DNA of 64,000 bases. Origin: Physcomitrium patens. Lineage: Eukaryota > Streptophyta > Bryopsida > Funariales > Funariaceae. Location: assembly GCF_000002425.4 (NCBI RefSeq), contig NC_037269.1, positions 7,759,330 through 7,823,329 on the forward strand. Reading direction: 5' to 3'. Positions 1 to 12,300 of the stretch are shown piece after piece; the first letter of the stretch is position 1; each line of letters starts with the position of its first letter. Both the position numbers and the translations under genes were made by a program. The notes beneath the pieces are model-generated. The model did not search any database and had not been told where the DNA came from. It was given only the letters and a program-made list of their open reading frames with translations.

Positions 1-902
1 GTGTTTACATTGACTACGCTACGAAACAGGGAATTGCCGTTGGGGAGGTTGAGCGTAATGTTGATAAGCGTCTCTCCCATGCCGGTCGCTTTCTCCTTCC
101 ATCCGTCGGAAGCAAGTTGGAAAAACAAGGCCTCTCGAAGCTTCAGTTCCGACTCTTGCTTCACTTCTTCAAACTTTGCATCCAACTTAGCACCTGCCAG
201 GTACCGCCGGCTCACTGGAGGTAGACCCAGTTGATTGAGAAATGCTTTGAACTTCGGATGCTCCACACAAGAAAACGAGACGGTGCCGCAAGACTCATAC
301 AGCCATTCAGCCAGGAGATTGAGGGCTGCGTCGGCCTGAGCTTTGTTTGGTAATCCGCTGCCCTGGAACTCTCCCATCCTCATCCCCGGGCTCTTCAGCT
401 TCCTCACACTATCCTCAAGCAATGCCAGCGCGTCGAGATCCTGCTTTCCCCCCGACAGCATTAAGGGCGTACCCGGTGTGCCAGCACGCGCAAGCTCCAT
501 ACCCGAACCATCGCCACCCGAGATCGATTGCGGACCCAATGAGGACGCAGCAGTTCTCTTTCTCGGGGTAACAGAGGGTGGCGAAGCTGGTTTGGGTCCG
601 GGTCCTTGGGAGACTAGAGGCTTCGACACCATCCCATTGAAATTGGGACAAGTGCCCCGCTTCAGATGCTCCGAAGCGGTGCGCGAGGGATTAGAAGCAG
701 AGAACATGGCATTGCACAAAGAGCATCGTAGCTTGACAGCCTTGGGCAACCCCGTGTCGGGATGTTGCACCAACAAGGGCAACAAATGGGCCCAATACCA
801 CGCGCCTTTGCCCTTAATAGCCTTGCTGCGCACAGTCACGAGCCCCTCATAGCGCTTGTGCAACGCCTTGGCCGACAAATCGATCTCCTCGTGACTGGCC
901 AT
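1..902 (-). CDS. BED zinc-finger / DUF659 hAT-transposase-derived protein, N-terminal part
   Basis: The minus-strand frame opens at the ATG at 902-900 (MASHEEIDLSAKAL) and stays open for 300 codons to the window edge, so the C-terminus is missing. Residues about 20-85 form a BED-type zinc finger: an aromatic WYWAHL stretch, then RCSLCNAMF and EHLKRGTCPNF, which supply the C-x2-C and H/C ligands. A low-complexity Ser/Pro linker follows. From about residue 210 the sequence matches the start of the plant DUF659 domain, including FQLASDGWKEK and LPNGNSLF. In plants this arrangement belongs to hAT-transposase-like nuclear proteins, many of them host genes of unknown DNA-binding role and others live transposons. 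The family normally ends in a hAT dimerisation domain, expected to the left of the window. The clean frame and high GC suggest a functional host gene, but terminal inverted repeats cannot be checked here. No intron is needed within the visible part. Confidence 0.85.
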   Translation of the reverse strand, partial: MASHEEIDLSAKALHKRYEGLVTVRSKAIKGKGAWYWAHLLPLLVQHPDTGLPKAVKLRCSLCNAMFSASNPSRTASEHLKRGTCPNFNGMVSKPLVSQGPGPKPASPPSVTPRKRTAASSLGPQSISGGDGSGMELARAGTPGTPLMLSGGKQDLDALALLEDSVRKLKSPGMRMGEFQGSGLPNKAQADAALNLLAEWLYESCGTVSFSCVEHPKFKAFLNQLGLPPVSRRYLAGAKLDAKFEEVKQESELKLREALFFQLASDGWKEKATGMGETLINITLNLPNGNSLFRSVVNVN

Positions 903-1124
903 AAACGTTCCTCCGTCCCCACCCTCCTCACACAACCAACTCTCCTCTGCACTCTACTTCCGCACCCTACCCATTCTTGTCTCTCCCTCCGCATTCATTC
1001 CACTCTTCACTACACAACCACCAAAACTCCAAATAACGACAAACCTCCTCGCGCCCTAACACTGCAGTTATTCATTTCGTCTACCTCCCTCCGAGACCGC
1101 GATGCGATGGCGAATTCACTAAAT

Positions 1125-1144
1125 ATCAATCAATCAATCAATCA
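1125..1144. repeat. (ATCA)5 microsatellite
   Basis: Five perfect copies of ATCA lie in the upstream region of the BED/DUF659 gene. Confidence 0.9.
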
Positions 1145-1251
1145 CGCCATATACTGAACCCAGAGGTATTCACTCCCTTACACAATAGCCGATGTTTCTT
1201 CCTGCGCCAAGAAATTCGAGCAACCACAAAGATTACTCGAAGAAGAAGAAG

Positions 1252-1259
1252 AAACCCTA
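1252..1259 (+). promoter_or_regulatory. Telobox (AAACCCTA)
   Basis: AAACCCTA directly follows a GAA-triplet run about 350 bp upstream of the start codon. Teloboxes are known plant promoter elements bound by TRB/Myb-type telomere-repeat factors and often mark broadly expressed or Polycomb-regulated genes. It is a single eight-base match, so it could be chance. Confidence 0.35.
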
Positions 1260-2801
1260 GAACCAGCACAGGTCACCGTGTATGTCATAGATTTTAACTG
1301 CCCGTGGAGGGAGCGCGTACGGATAATCAATCCTAGAGCGTAGTAGTGGCGCCATCCCCGCCCATTGCCTCCTTCTCTGTCCTGGCCATCCCACGGATTG
1401 TTACCACCGCCCCTTCCGTCCGTCGCAACCTCGAAACTTGTGCAAGTGGCCATCGGGCACACATGGATCCCATACCCTCTCTGGGAACCACCCCACCACG
1501 AGAACACACCCACCGCATCAACTCTCACATCACAAACACATCACACAGACACCACATAGACACCACCTCGCCACCACTCCCTCACACATAGCCTCGCCCC
1601 CATACAGCACCAATACCTTCCGAAAATAAAACATAACACCGCAACTGAAACTACAGATGCAAACACCACAACAAACGCAAAAAAATTTACAAAAACCACC
1701 ACCCCCACCACCCAACGCCCAAAACTTGCCCCCCTCCCCACTCCAAATCCTCTCCCACCTCGGCAACCTCACCAGCAAGAACACGAAAAAGCGCAAGCGC
1801 GTATTGTTGACCACGGTACTCACAAAGAAAAAGTACCCTTCACACAGACAAGCTTCAGTTGCCCCGCAACGGAGCAACCCACAAGCACTACCAGCTCATA
1901 CAAGTTCTGGCCAAGGTTCAAAACCATGAGCCAGGCAGTGAACCCCGAGAGGCAGGGAGGTAACAGAAGCAACAGCAGAAGGTGAAGTAGAAGGCGGAGA
2001 AATTGAACTACAGTGTGATGGAGAAGTTACGACTGGCATTCCCTGTCACGTTTGAATCCCAATTCTCCTTTCCCCATGGCTATTAATGAGCAAGGGAATT
2101 CCCTTCAGCTTTAATGTTGCAAGCTTGGGAGTCAAGGGCTCTAGGTCCAAGAGGCGACTTCCATTGAGGGGGGGATGCTAGGAGGAGGACGAGGAGAGAG
2201 CAACAGAAGCAGCAGCAGGAGTATTCTGTTATATGGGTATGGAGGGGGAATTGTGAGTGAGTGAATGAAGTAAGATGCGTGAGGGGCTAGGGAGTATGTG
2301 GGGGAGCCTGTGGTATGGCCATTTGTAGTGGCAGGGGGTCTAATTTTTCCACCTTGTATACCCAGGCATTTTCAATAGGTCACTGTTGATACGATCATTT
2401 TTCATACTTGACAGGACAATGTCTTTCAATCAAGCCAGCCAGTAGAGGAGGTGGAGGAGGAAATGTTTCTACAACCCCCTCTGGAAAATGCAGCAAGACA
2501 AAAAGGATGGATGAGTAGGAAGAAGAAGTAGTAGAAGAAGAAGGAGAAGAAGAAGAGAGACCTTTGTCTGTGCCTCTGCCAAGGGTTACAGTCAAGGTGG
2601 GTGCTTGGTCACATAAAATGGCAGCTCTGTACGGGCACATCATAGGATCAAATAATGGATGAGAGTGATAAGTGATGAGAACCGGAGGAGGGGGAAGAAG
2701 TCTGTGTGATGGAGACCTTGAACCAAGATCCTGGCAAGCACAGTAAAATAAATTGAATTGCCTTTTCAACTCATTCATTTAAATGTGTGTGGGCATGCAT
2801 G

Positions 2802-2819
2802 TATATATATATATATATA
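2802..2819. repeat. (TA)n microsatellite
   Basis: An alternating TA run of about 18 bases, followed at once by repeated ACAT units. Confidence 0.85.
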
Positions 2820-3353
2820 GACATACATACATACAACCAAAAAAACCCCATTAGACTCCACATCAAGTTGGATATTCTAGTGTTTCATCAATATATGTAG
2901 ATAACCACAGCATGATTTGGTAACAAGAAGTTTTGGATGACATTGCTGCACAACAGGTCTGACCTCTACTGTATGGGACCATGTGGCCATTTTTGTTGTT
3001 TATTTGCTTGTTTGTTTGTTGCCAATGAGAAAAGACCATCACTGTAGGCCCTTGCTGGGGTTCTGGATTTTGCAGCATTTACAGGGTTGTTTTTCCCCAG
3101 AAAACCCAAATATTATCCAAAGATTCCAAATGAAAAATGCAGTCCACAAAAGCTGCTGAATTTTAGTGCAGGGAGTCCATCTATGTGGGTTTATTTGAAT
3201 GGGCTTGGACCTGGACTTGGGAGGTGGTGATATAGTTTTTGCCAGTGACTTGACTCCACAACCTTCCTGGACTTGAATAGTTGGGAGTTAGGGCTAGCAA
3301 AGGGAGCAGATGAGGTGGAAATTCTGGCTGTGAGACTACATGCATATATAATT

Positions 3354-3372
3354 ACACACACACACACACACA
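3354..3372. repeat. (CA)n microsatellite
   Basis: An uninterrupted alternating CA tract, followed by a short GA-rich patch. Confidence 0.85.
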
Positions 3373-5439
3373 CTTACACAGAGACAGAGAGGGAGATTGG
3401 TCACCAGGCCAAAGCGGGAAGGTCCACAGTCATAGTTTTTCCATTCTGCCAACTTATTCATTGTCCTTTTCCATTTCTTTAGTTTTATTTTAAATAATTG
3501 AATCTCTCTACCAGTTGTGGATCTCTTTTAGCTGTGTGTACTGTTCCCAAGGGCACCCCCCCCCCCCTAGAGCATGATGCATCCTCATTGGCTCTGTGCA
3601 TCACAAAACCAACAGAAGCAGTTGGTCTCTGTCCATGGATCCATTTTTTCTAAAAATAAAATAATATGAAATAAAAATGTTCCAGAGTGGGACATTATCC
3701 TTCCAAAAGTGCCAGGTTCCAGTTGAGGTGGACCCCTTGAACCAGAAAAATGAATGGGAGATTCTGTGCACACACTGTTTTACTCAAACATGGAGAACTG
3801 TTCTCAAAAGAAATCTCACTGGGGCAGGCATTTAGTGACAAACATCAGCAACAGGCATCAAGGGAGTTTTTCCTTACCATCCCAGGACCTGCTTCTAAAT
3901 GCTGGGCTCAGAGACAAATTGAGGCTGGACTTGCTGAAGATCGCAGTGTAAATCTACATTCAATGGCTTCTGACAAAGGAAATGAATAGAAGACCTATGT
4001 GGACAAATTTGCACGGAATCTACTTGGAAACAGAGAAAGAATGAAAGTTTTGGCTCTTTTAGAGTGTTATAGATTTAAGGATGACTCTCAATTTCCAACC
4101 ACACATGCTGGGCAAAGGAGTATTAACTTATAACATTTTTTGTGTGTGTGTGTGGAGAGGAGGCCAATTCTATGTGCCTTCTTCTTGAGATTTGGATTGT
4201 GAGTATTTGCATATGCCTACAAGAACTAAGAATTTCATTTGAACTTAGTAAACATTTATTTATGAATGATTTTTTTTGACAAAAATAGATGTGTCTGTTT
4301 TGATTTTTCTGTATGAAAATTTCCCAGTTCTGATAAATGAAAATTGAAATTTGGGATTTTTAATATTATTTTAAGAATACTTATTTTATTTTATCTTATT
4401 ATTTGTAAATATATATAGTTTTAATAATATTTTACAAATAAGATACTTAAAAATATTTCATGGACAAAAAATGATATGTTTATGATAAATAAATATTTTT
4501 TTGTTTATTATCTCAACAAGAAATCTAGAATTTCCAAAAACTTTTAAAGAAAAAAAAGAAAAAAAGAATTACTCTCTTGTATATTCTTTGGAAAGTACAA
4601 CTAGCTAATACTAGTGGAAGTTGATTCAATCACCCATCTTGCAAATCTAATATCGCCTCTGTCTAAGCCATGTCACAAAGCAATTAATTGTTGTGATTGA
4701 TGCAAGGACTGCATCATGAATCTGTATTATCATTTCAATATTTTAATTCAATTTAATAGCTTTGCATAACCTTCCATATTGTATTCCAAAATAATGCATT
4801 AAAACTTGCAGAATAGGAGTGTCAATTTAAAATAAAACCATTGGTACATTATTAGACCAAATAAATTCTTGAATATTTATTTCCTAACCCAATCTCCTTG
4901 TTTAACCCGCCCTGTTGTAAGGAGGTGAAATATACTTCATTGATTGCCATTTACATAACCAAATCCATATCTAATCACATAAATGGCAATACTTTTGATT
5001 CTTTATTTTTCAGAATGTATAATGCAAATGAATCAAGAAAAGAATAATTTACAATTTAATAAAAAAATATGTAATACTTTCTCACTACTTTTCAATAGTC
5101 AACAACAAATTACATCCCAAAGCTCTGGAACCACATGTATGATATTAGATTTGTCACTTACTTATTTACCACGAAATGTTTCATATTTCATATTCTGACT
5201 TGTTCTGCTGGGACTCAGACGGAGATCATGTAACCAGCGAGGGCATACCTTCTGTTTGAGCACAGGAGTAACTCGAAGAACATACTGGAAGGTGAGTTGA
5301 ATCTCAATCTAAATTGTACCCGTAATCTGAATTTCACTTCACTTTAAATACTGTTTGTGTTGTTCAACTGGCTATCATTTACTCCAGCAGCAATCCACAG
5401 CTTGCACAACGTAATGTTTATACATGACTCGCTTCAGTA

Positions 5440-6505
5440 CTAATGAAGCGTTTCCCTGATCCAGTTGTCGGCATGCTTGAAACGCTGAGGAGTATCGTAA
5501 ACCCAAACCGAGACGTGGGAGAGATTTCTGAGTATCCTCGATCTGAAAGCCTTGACCTGCTTCAGGTAATGTGGGAGTAAAGCATCGGGAAGGGCGAAGT
5601 TCTCACCAGTCAGATACCCACGCCTCATAGACAAACAACGCGTCGTTGAGTATTGTGAAACACGTCATGACGATTTCCTCGTTCACAGGTCGCTTCATCG
5701 CTGAAGAAAGAAAAAGACTATCTTTCACCACATGGGTTCACATGCAAGCGGGGAGTTGTGAATATTCGACTTAACCCACTGGTTGGTAATTACTTCTTCT
5801 GTGTCTTGTCTGGGAGCTGTTGGTCTTGGCCTTCATGCTTCCAAGTTCAGTGTGTGATTTATGGCTCGAGATTCTAATATTTCACCTGCTGAATCACCAT
5901 GTCCGAGAATTTTCTAAGCCAGACATCATCGCGACTCAATTCATCTCTTCAGGGAGTGTTAAAAGGAGGCAGCTGTGTCGCAAAGAAGTAACTGACACCA
6001 CCAACAATTCCCACTAGGTTTGATAATGATCCAGCTGCTGCTGTATTGAAGTGGTCGACAATCGATCACCCAAAAATTTGAGGTCAATTTTCTGCGTATT
6101 ATGGGACTTTTCGGAAAGGCTGCAGTAGTAGCTCATACAAGCAAGAGGTTAATTGAGCCGTTGACTCTGCCATAAACAACAGGCAACATATTGTACGATA
6201 GACACCGGCATTTGAGATTGAGAGCCCTATTTCAATCTGAACCGAGCTTTGATCTAATTCACCATGTGTACATGATTCGCCGTGGAGATGAACTGCTGTT
6301 GTTGGGCAATGAAGAAGTTCAAATTTACTGCGTCGAATTCTTTCCCTTCACCTACTGTCAAAAATGGCCATGAACGTGACCGTAGAGATGCTCGATCAAA
6401 TCGATGATTGATCGAAGAATATATGTTCCATTTCGGCAGTGGTTCCGTACAATAGGCGGAGTGAAAATCATCTTCTATATTCATTAAGCCACTCCAGTAA
6501 AGCAT
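5440..6505 (-). pseudogene. Glutathione S-transferase-like pseudogene
   Basis: On the minus strand, about 6390-6254 reads GEGKEFDAVNLNFFIAQQQQ, like the beta2/alpha2 part of a GST thioredoxin fold (conserved pattern: EKG-x-FDAVN). After roughly 550 bp without a clear frame, 5698-5609 reads PVNEEIVMTCF and NDALFVYEAW, the start of the helical C-terminal domain. The next frame, 5634-5440, gives RRGYLTGENFALPDALLPHY and then LSHVSVWVYDTPQRFKHADN. These correspond to the family patterns YL-x-G-x-x-FTLAD and P-x-V-x-x-W-x-x-x-x-x-RP-x-F. The two C-terminal blocks overlap in different frames, so at least one frameshift is present. The canonical FTLAD aspartate is kept, but the N-terminal catalytic Ser/Cys block is not recognisable. 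The gap may be a former intron. It is most likely a dead duplicate; the class cannot be assigned. Confidence 0.5.
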
Positions 6506-7056
6506 GAAGAGAAGACCTCATCATGCCATCCCATGTTAGAACTTATCTGAGCTATCACGAGTGGCTGAACGACGTGGAGCATGGTGCGAACAGCAGCTAC
6601 AATCACCTTCGTCAGCACGGCTGTTTGAAAAATGCGCTTCTGAAACTTTTTCGCAGACAATATGAAGCGAGCGACTTCGTCAGCTCTCCTGAAGCAGGAG
6701 GTGGGACAATCCACAGGCGTATATTCAGCTGTGTGATTCTTGCCTTCAAGTGGAAGAATCTAACCACGTTAACTTTCTTGAGATTCACATGCAAGAGTAT
6801 CAGAGAATTCATGTCTCATGCGACAGAAGCATTAGCGACCCAATTCTACTTTGTTTCAACCATTCAAACTCACCAACAGCGTCGACCAGTCTGATCTGTA
6901 AATGACGGCACATCTAGGCCCTCCTAAACTGGAATGTTTCACCTACAGAATGAAAGATGAGCACCTCGGGAAGCTTGAATTCTTTAGGAGGCAAATAACA
7001 ACAATTTGTAATTAACACATATTCGATTAAGCTTTAGATGCTGCTCTGACTCATAT

Positions 7057-7248
7057 TTAATAAATTAGTGATTGTGATCTACAGTAGCGACGCCAGAAAC
7101 AACCCAGTTCGAAGACTAGATCAGTCAACACGATGATGAAGTTGCCAGTCAGGTCATCCCTGGTATTGTTGGAAAGATGCTGGTTGAACCAAAACATGGA
7201 TTGTGTCATATGTCTCTTCACTTCCTCAAACATCTCCATTCCTATCAA
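7057..7248 (-). pseudogene. Possible second GST C-terminal fragment
   Basis: The minus-strand reading EMFEEVKRHMTQSMFWFNQH followed by LTGNFIIVLTDLVFELG resembles the start of a GST C-terminal domain (a helix with a conserved N-x-x-L, then G-x-F-x-LTDL). It lies upstream of, and is separate from, the GST-like fragment at 5440-6505, which would make this a decayed tandem pair. The match is short and rests on pattern only. No start, N-terminal domain or downstream helices are visible around it. Confidence 0.25.
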
Positions 7249-7261
7249 GAACTATTACAAT

Positions 7262-9018
7262 CGAGTTTGAATCTAATTTTCTTATTATGATAGTTTTAGT
7301 TGTTGGATTTATGGTCTCAGTACCATGACATATTTTATTGAATGGTTTTCAACCACTAATTTCATGATAGAAATTCAGAATGTTACATTTCTGCAGGAAC
7401 TTAAAGAAACATGCATGATTTTCATGATGTTGGTTTCTATTAATGTTGAATATTTTCCATACTCTAAGCAATGTGGAATGGAAAGAAAAAATAACGGTAT
7501 TTCTTTGCTATCCTCAAATAACATACTTATTAAAATAAAATTAGTAACAAATCATCCTTAACCTGCAGAGGTACACTCATATATACAATCCTGCTTTATT
7601 ACAGATTTTATGGGTTTAAACTATTTATATGTATATATAAAAGAGAATGTTAAATAGCCTCATGTTTTTACTAAATAGACCCACTTTTGATGAAGAATAT
7701 GGTAATCATAATAAATGTGGTTGATTTTTTATTGGTTGCAGATCCAATTGTGGAGAAATAAATCTAAAAATCATTATTTTTTTTTATGATGGTTAAGATG
7801 GGTGGATCAATTTAGTAAAAACTTTGATTTATTTAATATTCTCCTATATATATTTAAATATATATATACATACATAATTGACATGAAGATCAATCAGTTT
7901 ATCAAAAATGTCATAAATTCTTTTGAATACAAATAAATTTTGTAATAATATCCTAAAATCTTTTAAAGCTTTGTTGTATATCAAATTTTTATTTAATAAT
8001 ATTTAATTTATAGAAAATTATTAGTTTTAATTCTTCTTTGATTTAAAATTATTATTTATAAATTATTAATTGATTTATATATATATATATATTTATTTGT
8101 TTGTTTTTTTTATTTTTTATATTATTACTAAATTTTTTTATATTTTATTTTTATAATTTTTATAATATTTATAAATCAAATTATATATGTAATGAATGTT
8201 TAAAAAAATCTCGCAATTAAAAAAATATAAACTAATAAATTTTTACATTTTAAGTATAAGTTGTCTTTTTAATAATTAATCCCTTCAAAACTCATAATTT
8301 CAATAATTAATTAAAGTTCATACAAGATAAGATCATGTAACTAGCATCGCCATGTTGTCATGCTATAATACAATTACTAGATAAAAGAGAGAAGAAGAAT
8401 TTATATTATAAAAAATCTTATTCCAAAATATAGTAGCAAATTATCTTAGAAATAAAGATAATAGTCAAAGAGGTAATAAAACTAATAACTGTTAATGTTG
8501 TCTTTTTGCAAAATAAGCTTCTACTCACTTTGTAGTACCATAAATAAGACAAAAAAAAAGAAAAAATAGAAAAATTGGCTTCATGGACATCTTAATGTGG
8601 AAGTAAAAACTACCAAGAAAAACTAGATATTGATACCTAAAGAGGATTGATTATAAATATGAGTAGAAATCAAATTTCAAGGTACAAATCTATATCTTTA
8701 TGAAAAATCTAGGTTCTTTTATTCATTAAAAACTAATGTTCAAGAATAGACTAAAGAAAGATTCTTCGGATGTTAGTTTTAAGTGATTTGAGTTAATAGT
8801 AACTTTGTAAGAGCTTTGCAAAATTATGGTTGTTTTGGAGTAACTCTAGTTTTTGTGAAATAAAAAAGATTCATATTTTGGAGCATTTTGTGAGATTTGT
8901 GGTAGATCTACAAGTAGAAATTAATGGATATGAAAGAATAGTTATATTGAATATGTGTTATAAGTTTGGACTTAGCCAATGATTAAATTAAAAATCTTTG
9001 AAATTCAAGTAGATTGGA
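7262..9018. other. AT-rich intergenic DNA
   Basis: Strongly AT-rich with many T and A runs and short TA repeats (about 8078-8093). I see no gene, RNA or element signature before the Gypsy-1 target site. Confidence 0.6.
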
Positions 9019-9023
9019 GTTTC
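9019..9023. repeat. Target-site duplication of Gypsy-1, left copy (GTTTC)
   Basis: GTTTC directly precedes the 5' LTR and is repeated exactly after the 3' LTR at 14761-14765. A 5-bp duplication is normal for Ty3/gypsy integrase, so this fixes both ends of the element. Confidence 0.95.
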
Positions 9024-9320
9024 TGTTAGGGACATAGTCCTTAGAATCTTCTAGAGACAAGTTTCTAGAACCTTCTAGAAGCAAGTCTCTGGAACCTTCT
9101 AGAAGCTTCCTAGTTGGTAGAAGTTGCTTGAAAAGCTTCCTAAATAGGAGTATGTATTGGAATCGAGGCTGAAGAGTTCTTCAGTCTTGACAACACATCT
9201 CTTGGAACTCTAGCTCACCTCTTTGGTGTTGTTCTTGTATTCATCTGATTAATCTAATTCTTGCCAGTTCTTCTTGAACTTTTTGTTAGATCTCGAGTCT
9301 GTATTTCTGTGTCCGTGATA
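9024..9320 (+). repeat. Gypsy-1 5' LTR
   Basis: A 297-bp LTR starting TGTTAGGGACATAG and ending at GTGTCCGTGATA. It matches the 3' LTR over its whole length except for a 101-bp tandem duplication present only in the 3' copy. It contains the HSE array and, downstream of it, a TATA-like TAAATAG at about 9141. Confidence 0.93.
9043..9109 (+). promoter_or_regulatory. Heat-shock-element cluster in the Gypsy-1 5' LTR
   Basis: Positions 9063-9080 read TTCTAGAACCTTCTAGAA and 9092-9109 read GAACCTTCTAGAAGCTTC. Each is four contiguous, perfectly spaced inverted nGAAn units, the binding pattern of trimeric heat-shock factors. Weaker units flank them (GAATCTTC near 9045). The cluster lies 30-80 bp upstream of a TATA-like TAAATAG. 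The same arrangement drives heat-activated retrotransposons such as Arabidopsis ONSEN. Heat induction here is inference. Confidence 0.75.
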
Positions 9321-12300
9321 GTTTGTCATGACTTCACTCACCTCAGATATCAGAGCTAGTTTCTTCCTCGTTAGAGTGTGGATTACTCCTTTTCTTGAAA
9401 GTGTACTTGCATTTTAGAGGTTGTGGAGTACCCTCCTCTAAACCAATATTGTCTTCTTGTAGAGTCATTTCTGTCCTTCTCTTAGAATGGCCGGAGGCCA
9501 AGACATTAGTATGACGGAAAGTTTGGAGTCCAAGTTGGATGCTATCATGAATGCCCTCGCTACATTATTGCAAAGAACTGCAGAGATTGAAGGAGTCGTG
9601 GCAAGGCTTCATACTGATGGAGCATCTAGGATGGCACAATCTAGGTTGCACCAGCCTCAAACTTCTGCACTTGGAGAAGTAACTTTGCCTCAGGTTCGGC
9701 AAGCACCGCTGGTTTTACAACATAAGGAGCCCCAAGTTAGCCTTCCGGACAAGTTCGATGGTACGCATTCCAAGTTTCGAGGATGTGTCAACCAAATCAT
9801 GTTAATAAGAGTTTTACAATCCTAACGCTATCCAATGGAGGAGTCACATGTTGGGCTTGTTGGAACCTTACTTACAGGGCAAGCTCTATCATGGTTTGCT
9901 CCTTTGTTTGAGAAACAATCGTCCATACTAAACAATTTTGAAACCTTTTTGGAGGCGTTTGCGGAAGCATTTGGTAAACACGATAAGGTTCGATGAGCTA
10001 CAACAAAGATCCAGTCACTATGATAAGGAATGCACTCTACACCAGTCTATGCATCGGATTTCAGGCAATTAACATGCGACATCAATTGGGATGAAGAAGC
10101 GTTGATGAGTCAATTCTATTGGGGTTTAAAGGACAATGTGAAGGATTTGCTGTTAACTCTTCTTGATCTGCAAATGCTCAACGAAGCTATTAGCCAAGCT
10201 GTGAAGTGCAATAACCGCCTATTCTAATGCCGCCAAGACCAACGTTCAAGACAACATACGATTTGCCACGCCCCAACTATATTGGCAAGCAGCATGAATT
10301 CACATTCAGAGGTAGAAGACATGCAAATTGATGCGGTACGTATCAAATTCCTTACTCTAGAAGAAAAAAAACAGTGTATGGAGGAAGGTCTATGCTTGTA
10401 TTGCGGTGAAGAAGGCCACAAAGTTGGAAACTGCCCTAAGAAGCAAAATCGACGTATTATCAGGACTAGGGGTGCGTTTATTCAGAAAAACGAGGATGCC
10501 CAGCCACAATAGGAATCGTGCGGCTGGACAGTGAAATATCGCAACAACAATCAGGTTCCTTTCTTTCCGCTCAATCTGCCCTTTGCTTTACAATCCCTTT
10601 GCTTATTGGCCCTCAGAAACTGAGAACCTTAGCATTATTAGATTCATGAGCATCTGCTTGTTTCTAGGACAAAGAATTTGTGAAGCGTCATATGATCCCT
10701 TTAGTACAAAAATCCAAACCTATTCACGTTGAGGTCATAGATGGGCGATCTTTATTATCTGGTAGTGTCACCCATGAATCAAAACCTATAGAAGTGACGT
10801 CTAAGGGCCATAGTAGTCATATTATTTTCAATATTATTAGAACCCCATCAAGTCCTGTTATTCTTGGTCTTTCTTGGTTGGAAAAGCATAACCCATCCAT
10901 AGATTGGAGGTTGCAAAAGATGACCTTTCCCACAAAACCACCCAAGATCAAGCCTAGTAAAAAATCCCGAATAGAGAAATCCTTATTCATTGGAGCAAGA
11001 GCATTTATAAGATCGTCTAAGGAAGGCACACCGTTTGTCATTTATGCGGCTCCAATTATCGGGGAGAAGATCTCGACAGCAAATATACCTGAGCAATATA
11101 AGGATTTTAAAGACGTGTTTCAAAAGAAGAATGTCGACATGCTACCGGAACACCGACCATATGATTGCGCCATAGACTTGCAAGAAGGAGCACAACTGCC
11201 TTTTGGCCCAATCTATAATCTATCGCAGACGGAGTTGGCGGAGTTGCGGAAGTACATGGACGAGAATCTAACCAAGAACTTCATCTGTCATTCAAAATCG
11301 TCAACTGGAGCACCCATCTTATTTGTGAAGAAGAAAGATGGCTCGTTGTGGATGTGGGTGGACTATCGAGGCCTCAACAAGGTAACAAAGAAGAATCGTT
11401 ACCCGTTACCCTTGATTTCTGGTCTCTTAGAACAACTTGGACGTGCAAGGATCTTTATAAAAATTGATCTAAGGGGAGCTTACAACCTCGTACGAATCAA
11501 AGAAGGAGATGAGTGGAAGACAGCGTTCCGTACAAGGTATGGCCATTTTGGTCTTGGAGAAACTACACGAGTGAGGACTATATGCCAAGTTGGAGAAGTG
11601 TTTATTTCACTAAATGGAGATGGAATTTTTGGAGTTCGTGGTGACTACGGAAGGCTTGAAGATGGACCCCAAGAAGGTGGAAGCAATCGTGTCCTGGGAG
11701 GTTCCGAAGACAGTTCGAGACGTATAATACTTTCTTGGTTTTGCTAACTTCTATCGGATCTTCATCAAGAATTACTCTCAAGTTGCTGCTCCTCTCACTC
11801 GATTGACATGCAAGGATAAGTTGGAATGGGGACCTCTAGCAGAGAAGGCATTTGAAGACTTGAAGACCGCATTTATTACGGCTCCAATCTTGGTACATCC
11901 AGACTTTACAAAGGCCTTTTATTTAGAAACTGATGCTTTGGATTTTGCTTTGGGAGTTGTACTTTCACAAATAGGAGAAGACAAGAAGCTCCATCCGGTT
12001 GCATTCTATTCTCGAAAGTTCTTTGCTGCTGAAATCAATTATGAGATGCACGATAAAGAACTTCTTACTATATTGGATTCTTTTCAAGAATGTCGTCACT
12101 TTCTTGAAGGAGCTACACACCCAGTGATCGTATACACAAATCATATGAATTTGGAGTATTTCATGTCGGCTCGAGTTCTAAATCGACGTCAAGTTTGGTG
12201 GAGTATGTCGCTATCTAGGTTCGATTTTATTATCACTTATCGACTTGGAAAGCAACAAGGACTATCTGATGCCTTATCGAGGAGATCGTATCTTGTACCA

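Larger units (their letters stand above)
903..2000 (-). promoter_or_regulatory. Leader and probable promoter region of the BED/DUF659 gene
   Basis: Immediately upstream of the ATG the minus strand is strongly purine-rich (the plus strand is a C/T tract from about 905 to 1110), as is common in plant 5' untranslated leaders. Further up lie a short ATCA microsatellite, a telobox and C/A-rich sequence on the plus strand. Several open frames cross this stretch on the plus strand, but they are products of the base skew and match nothing recognisable. The transcription start cannot be fixed from sequence alone. Confidence 0.4.
2000..5439. other. Intergenic DNA, no supported gene
   Basis: I see no recognisable coding sequence. 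The interval holds a GAA/GAG-rich low-complexity patch (about 2440-2570), a TA run with an ACAT tail (2802-2837), a CA microsatellite near 3354-3372, a poly-C run near 3557-3568, a TG run near 4140, and increasingly AT-rich sequence from about 4200. The longest frames here (up to about 127 codons on the minus strand at 2395-2778) are serine/proline runs made by the microsatellites. Confidence 0.6.

Noticed and set aside
343-1157. Open frames of up to 169 codons on the plus strand over the BED/DUF659 gene and its leader
   Set aside because: They are antisense to a well-supported minus-strand gene or lie in its C/T-skewed upstream tract, and their translations match nothing recognisable.
1530-1929. 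Frames rich in Pro/Lys (plus) or Val/Cys/Phe (minus)
   Set aside because: They are a product of the C/A-rich plus strand; there is no domain pattern and the two strands give mirror low-complexity sequences.
2395-2778. A 127-codon Ser/Pro-rich minus-strand frame
   Set aside because: Its body is the translated GAA/GAG microsatellite; it has no conserved features.
6523-6894. A 123-codon plus-strand frame
   Set aside because: It lies antisense to the GST-like relic region and shows no family pattern, so it is taken as chance.
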